NCBI GenBank assembly: GCA_022695795.1
Contig: MU404087.1
Span: forward strand, 186,001-250,000
Length of the DNA stretch: 64,000 nucleotides
DNA from: Biscogniauxia marginata
Taxonomy: Eukaryota; Ascomycota; Sordariomycetes; Xylariales; Xylariaceae
Reading direction: 5' to 3'
Shown here: in pieces, positions 56,988-64,000 of the stretch
Position numbering within the stretch: the first letter of the stretch is position 1
Layout: the number at the start of each line of letters is the position of its first letter
Translations under genes and position numbers: made by a program
The notes under the pieces: model-generated
What the model was told of the DNA's origin: nothing
The model's database searches: none
What the model saw: the letters and a program-made list of their open reading frames with translations, nothing else

Positions 56988-58039
56988 CTTTTCTGCATAC
57001 TTGGATACACAGAAAACTTCGTCATACCACAAGGCATATATAATTAAATTCCTATTTCTAATCCATATTCCAGTTCCAAGTCCTCCCCCCCCCCCCGGCG
57101 AGCCACCGGATATGCCCTCTTCCACGTCGAGACAACACACGACACACGTAGACAAAAGCCGAGTGTCATAGTTCCCCTATCACATATACAAATAAATCCC
57201 CAAGACACTTGACTGAAGAGCTACTATAGTCGGGGAAGGCTTTCGGCATAAGAAAGGATACAAGAGCAAAAATGTATCCCAGCAAATCTATTACATAGCT
57301 AGGCACCTACAGGTCTCGAATCCAGCCAAGAAGGTACTTGTTGACATGCCCACCCGCTGCCTTGGCGAGTATATTATGATTGTGAACACGTATTTCAGTT
57401 CCCGCCGAGATCTAACCACGGGATCTGAGGCCGATATACTTTACCCCATGCCCTTTTAACGACCTTACTCTTTTTACTACTAAAGCTGGCTGTCAACCTC
57501 CTTGCTAAGGTATATCAAAAGGAAGACCTACCATTACAAACTACCTAAAGATTCTTTACACAGGCTTACAAGGACATAACTACAAGCAAGTATAGGGGGG
57601 GGGTGTTCAAAGGTAACGTAGCGTCGTTGTCAAGGTCCAAAAGACTCGACCCATGCCGTCGAGCTAGCTTAGCCGCATATCAAGCTATCTACTCTAATAT
57701 AGTTATACTGCCTATGTCCGATTTTTGTGGTTTATTATTATTACGCATGGGGCTTTGTTTCCAAGGTCAACACCATTTCAGTGCCATTTATTGCAGTCCA
57801 GACTACCTTTTTTCCAGGCTCTCCTGAAAACTTGTCATCGACTGCGCACAACACACTCTGCCCTTCATGTAGCCAGAGCTACCGCGGCCACCGAGTGCAT
57901 CTCTGGATTTCCTGTGTGTAGCAAAAGCAAGACCAGTCCAAATCGCGTCTCCTACCACATCTTTCTCCCTACAAGCCGTAGCCAATGGCCTTGTCGGTGT
58001 GATGATACCGCATTGTCATTGATATATGCTGAGATCACT

Positions 58040-59752
58040 CTAGTTTGAATAGTTGAATTTGGGGAGCTTATTGGAGGACTCGAGCTCTAGTCGAATGGCT
58101 AGCGTCTGGTATGCCATACTGATCAGAGGAAGGGCATGCTTGTTAATAGAGATGGCAGACGCCTCTTTGATGGTAAGCTGGCGATTGGCAATCTTGCCTA
58201 GGTTCCTAGACTCGCACGGATTGCCGAGGATGCGGGAGAATTCGCGGCTGTTCTTCTCGGCAACCGCCATATCAAATCCTTTGTTAATCATAAAACTACC
58301 GGCGTAGAAATCTCGCTCGATCTTGGCCAAACGAGACGCCCAGATCTCGGGTTTGTTTTTATTTAAGTATTGGCCACCCCTAGAGTTCTTGAGAGGCCAA
58401 CGAGACGAAACGGGATGTGTCTGATAGTTGAAATCTGGGGGGTAGCCGTTGGGATAGTATACGCTAGCCTCCTCGGCGGTGAGCGTGTCGACCACCCTGC
58501 TATTGCTCTTGTTGGGAATGGGCATCGGTTGCGCAGAGGCGACACCGTCACTCACAAGAGAGGGACTGGATTGTCGCTCAACGGTGTCTACAGGGCGTTG
58601 TGGCTGGATGCGGGTATTGTACGGATTTGGCATGGGGATGTCGTCGTCAAAATCTTGGGGTCTCTGAAGCCCGTGCTGGGGAATATTCATAGTGGATTCA
58701 AGGGTGGAAGGCTTGTACTGACGCTGGCCAGGAGGACCCGCGGTCAGAGGAGCAGGTGCACCGGGACCTTTAGACAATACAGCACCGTAAGTCGAGTTTC
58801 TCGAAGCTGTAGTCCAGAGGGTCGTCTCGGGCCCAAATCGAGAATGTCGGTTGAGGTCTCCAAACTCGTCGATGCTATCAGACTGGAGCATGCTGGCCAT
58901 GGCAAGAGGATCAGACCTGGCATTTCTCATGCCCGCGACTGATGTCTTATGCTCCCTCATAGCATCGGAAGCCTGGTGGTTCCAAGGAGGTTGTCTCTGT
59001 TGGCCAAGGGGATTAGCCGAAGTAGGTAGCGGACGATGCGACGAGAGCACTTTCTGTGCCGTCTTCTGCATAGGGTTCGGATAAGAGGCTAGATTGGTGA
59101 GACTTTTGAAGTTCATCTGGGTCATCTGCCTGAGGTTGTGGCCATCTTGGGAGTTATCGATGTCCTCGTGATCAATGCTTGCATCCTCCTGCCTGTCAGG
59201 TGATTGGAGAGCGGCACTCATGGCAGGTGACTGGGCCGGCTGCATATTTGGATAAGAGGCGCCGAAATGATGGGGGAATAGGCTCTCCTGTTCCGCGATA
59301 GGGGCGTCATTGAAATCGGCGTTGAGGTTGCTGCGGCTACGGCTCTGGATGGGACTCATAGCGCGGTCAAAGTTCTGCTGTAAGGGCGAGTATTGATGGT
59401 GGTTCTGCTGTTGCTGGTGAGTCGCAGATGACGACTCATTCCTGTACGGGAAGAGAGACTTGACGGTACGACCGCGGCGGGCGGGAGGCTGTAGAGGCTG
59501 TGGTTGAGGGTGGTAGATAGATCCTACGGTGGTGTATTTTGGCGCAGAGGCGGCAGCCGTTGAGGGGTCCTGTTCCGGTTGCTGCTGATACTGGTGCTGG
59601 TGCTGGTGCTGGCGCTGGTGCTGGTACTGGTGCATATGTGCATCCGCATCCGCATCTGCATCTGCAGTTGCAGTTGCATTAGCACTTGTGTTCGCACCGG
59701 CCGTGTTGGCGCCCATTGTGCCTGGACTGAAATCGGAAGGATTCCACGACAT
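58040..59752 (-). CDS. Unrecognised protein with Gln/His-rich N-terminus
   Basis: I do not recognise this 570-residue protein. The start MSWNPSDFSPGTMGANTAG is the first ATG of the frame. Residues about 20–40 alternate Ala with Asn, Thr or Asp. Residues about 41–62 are a Gln/His/Tyr tract encoded by an imperfect GCTGGT-type repeat read on the opposite strand (59578–59632). Most of the middle is Ser/Pro/Gln/Asn-rich and probably disordered. The last 140 residues look folded and are free of low complexity: EEASVYYPNGYPPDFNYQTH, RWPLKNSRGGQYLNKNKPEI, ERDFYAGSFMINKGFDMAVA, NSREFSRILGNPCESRNL. The organisation suggests a fungal regulatory protein, but no function can be assigned. Intron-free as drawn. 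Confidence 0.75.
   Translation of the reverse strand: MSWNPSDFSPGTMGANTAGANTSANATATADADADADAHMHQYQHQRQHQHQHQYQQQPEQDPSTAAASAPKYTTVGSIYHPQPQPLQPPARRGRTVKSLFPYRNESSSATHQQQQNHHQYSPLQQNFDRAMSPIQSRSRSNLNADFNDAPIAEQESLFPHHFGASYPNMQPAQSPAMSAALQSPDRQEDASIDHEDIDNSQDGHNLRQMTQMNFKSLTNLASYPNPMQKTAQKVLSSHRPLPTSANPLGQQRQPPWNHQASDAMREHKTSVAGMRNARSDPLAMASMLQSDSIDEFGDLNRHSRFGPETTLWTTASRNSTYGAVLSKGPGAPAPLTAGPPGQRQYKPSTLESTMNIPQHGLQRPQDFDDDIPMPNPYNTRIQPQRPVDTVERQSSPSLVSDGVASAQPMPIPNKSNSRVVDTLTAEEASVYYPNGYPPDFNYQTHPVSSRWPLKNSRGGQYLNKNKPEIWASRLAKIERDFYAGSFMINKGFDMAVAEKNSREFSRILGNPCESRNLGKIANRQLTIKEASAISINKHALPLISMAYQTLAIRLELESSNKLPKFNYSN
59578..59632. repeat. (GCTGGT)n repeat inside coding sequence
   Basis: Imperfect hexanucleotide repeat encoding the His/Gln tract of the unrecognised protein on the minus strand. 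Prone to length change. Confidence 0.85.
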
Positions 59753-60230
59753 GTCGGGTGCGATGTGGTGGTGGTGATGATGATGATGATCGTGTTGCGA
59801 TAGTCTCGACGGCGTGAAGGGGGAGGAAAGAAAGACAGATAGATGGGATTGTTGAAGTTAGGTGCATCCATTGAATACAGAGCTGGAAGAAATATTTTTA
59901 ACGGATTAGGCCGAATCCGTTGATGGCAACGGGAAAGAGGCACCTTGGCGAGGCCTTTGCCTTCCTTGCCCGTGAGAGGTGTTTCATTAGACACCTTAGG
60001 TAAAGTTTGGCAATTAATTAGGCTTGGGTAGTCCTTTCCATCTCAAGTCGCTGGATTGCGATCACGCGTCTACCCATTCACACATTCCTCTTCATCTTCG
60101 GCCCCCTTTTTGTTGCATATCTCTGCATCACTGCCGACCCCAATTTTTGTTTTTTTAATATAAACATTTTCTTCTACACAAGCCACGGTCGTCTCCTCAC
60201 CATCTCTCCCTCTCCCTCTCCCTCTCCCTC
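59753..60230. other. Upstream region of the Gln/His-rich protein
   Basis: A 478-base stretch with a short GATGATGAT run (59776–59790) and C/T-rich DNA towards 60230 (CTCCCTCTCC repeats at 60200–60233). No gene seen. Confidence 0.55.
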
Positions 60231-60392
60231 TCACTCCTCCTCATCATCCTCATCATCCTCATCATCATCATATTCTTCTCCTTCTTCTCCTTCTTCTCCT
60301 TCTTCCTCTTCTTCCTCTTCTTCCTCTTCTTCCTCTTCTTCCTCATCTTCCTCATCTTCCTCTTCTTCTTCCTCGTTCTCCTCGTCCTCGTC
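60231..60392. repeat. GAA/GAG-type trinucleotide repeat
   Basis: Imperfect TCC/TCT/TTC/CAT repeats on the plus strand over about 160 bases; read on the minus strand they encode the Glu/Asp tail of the preceding small protein. Confidence 0.85.
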
Positions 60393-60958
60393 CTCGAAAG
60401 CCACCCAATCGTATAATTGGTGGTAGAGTTGGCCAGGGGCCACCCCCTCACGAGACGCCTGGTTATCATTGGGCGAAGGTCTATAGTTAAAAAAACTATC
60501 GTTGAACTTGATATTGAAAAACATGGACATGTGGTCCAGGAGTTGGGCCTTCTCGCAGGGGCTAGGTCTGTCATTAGACTTATTACTTCCTAATAGTAAT
60601 ATAGAGACTAGGAAGGTGATTAAGTGAATTATCAACTTACAGCCACCCCGGTTCTATCTGTTGCCATTTCCAGGCAAGCCCTGACATGGCCTCTACCATG
60701 ATCATCCCATTCTTTCGTTGGGTTTCTGCGTAGGCCGCAGGTGATTGTCTTCCCCCTCTCCTTCTGGCCTCGTGCCAGAGGCGAGAGTTGGCCTTGTTGT
60801 AGGCCGTACACATTTCTTTGGGGTGAATTCCCGGAGGCCACGGAGACCAAAATTCCTCAAACTTCAGCTAGAAGGGAAAATACACATTAGTAACCATTTC
60901 TAATGTCAGAAGGGGGTGGGGATGTCTTGTTGCTAACCTTCTTGGGCTGGCTTGCCAT
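60231..60958 (-). CDS. Unrecognised small protein with poly-Glu tail
   Basis: I do not recognise this protein. Exons 60958–60938, 60867–60641 and 60567–60231 join in phases 0 and 2, giving 194 residues: MASQPKK, then KFEEFWSPWPPGIHPKEMCT, ANSRLWHEARRRGGRQSPAA, AEAMSG-like text, a second part (CEKAQLLDHMSMFFNIKFND, YHQLYDWVAFEDEDEE) and an acidic tail of about 60 Glu/Asp/Gly residues. The introns are 70 and 73 bases with GTTAGC and GTAAGT donors. Without the second splice, translation stops after GWL, leaving about 82 residues; that shorter form is the main alternative. The tail is encoded by an imperfect GAA/GAG repeat. Trp-rich first half suggests a small folded domain; no function is claimed. 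Confidence 0.5.
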
Positions 60959-61188
60959 TGTTTCGGTTATCAAGGTAGGCCAATATGGGTAGAAGAAATG
61001 TGGTGTGGTTGTTTTTGGTAGAAACAGTTTTCTGGAGAATAAAATTTTGCATTCAGAAAATCATTTCAAGTAGTGTGTACAGATGTAATGCGTTTGCTAA
61101 GGCTATCGACTGCTACCGACTGGCAGGAAGTATGTTGACCGGCAGGGCCCTGATGGCATTTCTCGGCAGGCAGCCATGTAGTCGGCGT

Positions 61189-61222
61189 ATAGTCTTTCTC
61201 GGCAGATAGTCTTTCTCGGCAG
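61189..61222. repeat. 17-bp tandem duplication
   Basis: ATAGTCTTTCTCGGCAG occurs twice in direct succession, followed by a partial third start (ATAGT). A related TTTCTCGGCAG lies about 30 bases upstream. Confidence 0.85.
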
Positions 61223-61639
61223 ATAGTGTGAACTTGAGGGAAACCCAACAGTGCCTGAATAGTTTATCTCGTGAGAATATTGTGGAAGCTGTTAATGAAA
61301 GCATTGTATGAGTCCTTACAATTTAAGATACAATCTTTAGAACCTATCTAGAAGACGATGCCATCTTATGTTCAAAGTGGTCGTGCGTGAAGACAGGTCA
61401 ACAAAGCTGCTGTGGTAGCTCATAGCCTTGTATGTCATGACTTTACTTCAAAGAGGCCCCGTGAGAGTGAATAAATGTGTCAATGTGGTGTTAGATCTAG
61501 GTAGATAAGAGGTAGTGAGTTACTCATTATTATGTGAAACCTGCCTCAAGGGCCTACTATTTATGGCAGTATAAGTACTGCTCAAGTCTTAGTTAGTTTT
61601 AGTCCCATGACTGATAATAAGAGTTAAAAGGGTCAAGAA

Positions 61640-61812
61640 AAAGCAAGGATAAACATCATTATATAAGGTTATATATTTAATCAATATTAAGTATCTTTAA
61701 AACTTAAAAATAAAAGTTTTATATAAAAAATTAAGTTTAATATTTAAAATAAATTTATATAAATTTATATAACTAATTATAGTTATAATTAATTTAATAA
61801 TTTAATTAAATA
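61640..61812. repeat. Extremely AT-rich block
   Basis: Almost only A and T for about 150 bases (TTTAAAA, TTTATATAAATTTATATAA), with hardly a C. The boundaries are abrupt on both sides. Compatible with a RIP-mutated repeat relic; no source is identifiable. Confidence 0.7.
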
Positions 61813-64000
61813 TGCAGGTCAGTATTACTTGGACTATATAACTTTCTTCTTCCACCGCCTTCCCCTCTCCTAGAGTATAGTGACATTTATATGTGATATC
61901 CAAGGCCCATATGGTTGTTGTGGCTATCTCATCCGGTCTTAGATATGCTCGTGTCGGAAGGTAGTCAAAGTGATCAGCTCAAGTTATGCCGGTCTACCGA
62001 GGTTGAAATAGTCGAAAGTTTAACTTAACCGATATTTTTCATCTACTTTACTTGATACGTGTAGTTATCACGAAATGTAGTTTATGTACCGAAAATTCTA
62101 ATATTGGAAATTATTTGAACGAAAAGACTCAAGAAGAAGAAAAACACCCCGGAGAATAGCTATGGTTCTCCTACTGACCATAATTTCAAGACACATTGTC
62201 GTTAATTTGCTCAGCAGTTGTATGTAAGGAGTTTATCTGACAGGTTGCAGCTGTTATGTAGCAGATTTTGATGCTGGCCAAATGACACCCAACCCTAGGG
62301 AGCCAGTCGTTTCAATATTTTGTCTTCCGCGCGAGGGAATGTGGTGGATATTGCTACGTCGATGACGGCGGAACTAGCCACTTTACCATTCGATCACTGG
62401 ATGATGTGGGTGTAAGAGAGACGTGCTTATGCCGGAAAACAACGGCTTCGTCTCATTAATTATCGTCCTGAAAGGCCGATGGTAACTTCGAGTCGTACTA
62501 TTTTCGGAGTCTGATCCTACAGTTGCTTCGTCAGCTAGATTCTAGAAATATTCATCACCCTAGCTACCGCCTAACCAGCTTATAGCTCGTGCTGACAAAC
62601 TGCAGCTAAAGATCTGCTTTCTTAAGTTGCCGGGCCTGGAGGATTCAACAGCGGGCACCGAACTCTATAAGCCGAATGAAACGAATTATCGCAACCCTGA
62701 GGTGATTCATAATCTGTTTCCGCACTGCCACGCGGCCTCTTTGCGATAGAGTGTTTCGAGATATGAAGTTCCCGGACGCTAATATCGTAGGTAGGGCGTG
62801 AATATGCATGATGCAGACGCCGGAAGAAGAAGGCAACGACACACGTGACACACTGTGGGCTCATCAAGCCGGATTGCCGGGTCTGCATTGATTGTTCGGA
62901 CGTTTGACTAAATAAATCGTAAGGCACCCAGGTTTGACGAAGGATTGGCTCTCTCGTCTGCACAGAATATCGCACTCCCCGATATACCACAGCTGCATTG
63001 ATGACATTCATGGGGTCGCCTCAATGCGACGCCGCCGTGTGAGCAAAAAGCCCCGTGTTGATTGTTGCAGGCTGCGTGGGGAGAGGTGGAGGTGGGCGGC
63101 CCAGGACCGGTCTCTAGTCGACATGCCATGGAGAGAACGTTGCTTTTCAATCAAATTCATTGGCGTTAGTACTGGCAATGTACGTGCTGAATGGGTGGGT
63201 TCGCCTGTGAAGCAGTTCGTCTTGAAGGGGGTTGCGCGAAGGCGCAGTACAACCCACGCCTGCCGCTTAGAGAGTTAAGCCGTTGCGAGTCCCCATGGTC
63301 CAAACCGACTCGGTGATTGGAAGCCGGTCTTCGGCGGGCACGAGGCTTTTCTTTCCCGTCGTCGAAGGTTCCCCGGAGAAACACAGAGACACTTATACGC
63401 ACAGAGAGAGTGCGTAGTATGTGTGTATGTGTGTGCCGCACAGCTACAGTTGTCTTGTTACGTATTCACATAAGAGGATACCCAGTCCTACGATAGCGCT
63501 AGTACCGTGACATGTCTTGTGAAGCGTTGAGGTATCTGGAAATCCGAGCCGAGCTCGACAGGGCTTCGACGGTGGATTGGCACTGCTTGGCGGCCGACCA
63601 GGTCTCTGTTGGTGTTGGACGAGGGCCACGGGGAGGGCCACGGGGGCTACCCACCACAAACCCTGAAGGGTCTAGCCGTAGCGTGCAGTAGCCCCCGAAT
63701 TCATGTTCCTCCAGGTCTGGCCGAGTCTACGGTGGATGATCGCCGACCATCAAGTTTTCTTCCTCTTCTCACTTCGAGAACAATAATTCGAGCGAGTAGA
63801 CCGTTGCACGGGGGAACTTTCCCCGAGTACACAGAACAAAACCGACGGGCGATCTTACAGCGACTTGGCTGGCAATGCCATTATTGTTGCTGCCAGATGC
63901 TGAATGAATAAGACCTCCCCGCTCCCGTCGTCGCATTAACATTGCGACCCTCGGGCTCAGGTTGCGAGCCATGTGACTGGGTGATCGTCCGCAAAAACGC

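Larger units (their letters stand above)
55615..58039. other. Intergenic between convergent septin gene and unknown gene
   Basis: A 2.4-kb stretch with T-rich tracts after the septin stop (55770–56150), (GT)n at 56648–56678, a CATATA/CACA tract at 56931–56987 and poly-C at 57084–57097. The 143-codon frame at 55655–56086 is T-rich and looks like 3′-untranslated sequence. No gene is supported. Confidence 0.6.
60959..64000. other. Gene-poor right end
   Basis: Three kilobases in which I support no gene. Features seen: a 17-base direct repeat at 61189–61222, an extremely AT-rich block at 61640–61812, and frames at 62622–63011 (−) and 63609–63911 (+) that show no domain or convincing codon bias. 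Part of a gene running off the right edge cannot be excluded. Confidence 0.55.

Noticed and set aside
1..64000. tRNA, rRNA and CRISPR features
   Set aside because: No cloverleaf with a convincing T-loop sequence, no rRNA similarity and no spaced direct-repeat array were seen by eye; a covariance-model search was not possible here.

Overview
This window is nuclear DNA of a filamentous ascomycete (Pezizomycotina, very probably Sordariomycetes). Coding genes are interrupted by short GT–AG introns (49 to about 200 bases). There are a PalI/Rim9 protein and a septin resembling the filament-specific AspE group. Most tellingly, the order SLA2 – HMG-box gene – APN2 – COX13 is the classical context of the ascomycete mating-type (MAT) locus. 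I cannot fix the genus; the very divergent mating-type protein argues against the best-known model genera.

Layout. 1–2054: no recognisable gene, one strong imperfect hairpin. 2055–10039: APC5 (+), CIA30 (−), SLA2 (+). 10040–21652: the MAT region, with one gene, a MAT1-2-1 homologue (15980–19132, +), so this is a MAT1-2 idiomorph. Its flanks hold degenerate repeats, AT-rich blocks, low-complexity tracts and a telomere-like stretch, but no second gene I can support. 21653–25359: APN2 (−) and COX13 (+), divergently placed. 26356–43683: an Nvj2/TEX2-like SMP-domain lipid-transfer protein (−), REV3 (−), SLU7 (+), ribosomal proteins uS4 (RPS9, −) and eL21 (RPL21, +) sharing one divergent promoter, and palI/RIM9 (−). 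43684–48115: long gene-free interval. 48116–50282: UbiB/ADCK-family mitochondrial kinase-like protein (+). 53936–55614: septin (+). 58040–60958: two unrecognised proteins (−). 60959–64000: nothing convincing, with one extremely AT-rich block.

Most interesting is the MAT1-2-1 gene. Its N-terminal region and HMG box match the family, including an intron inside the HMG-box serine codon. However, an in-frame TAG separates the two halves, and about 690 residues of Pro-rich, acidic and basic coiled-coil sequence follow the HMG box, making the reading frame about 974 codons, much longer than I would expect for this family. Either the gene is broken, or a weak unrecognised intron removes the stop. 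The rest of the window is mostly housekeeping: cell-cycle ubiquitin ligase, respiratory-complex assembly, endocytosis, base-excision repair, translesion synthesis, splicing, translation and pH sensing. Exon boundaries were placed by hand from splice signals, reading-frame continuity and family resemblance. No alignment or RNA evidence was available.
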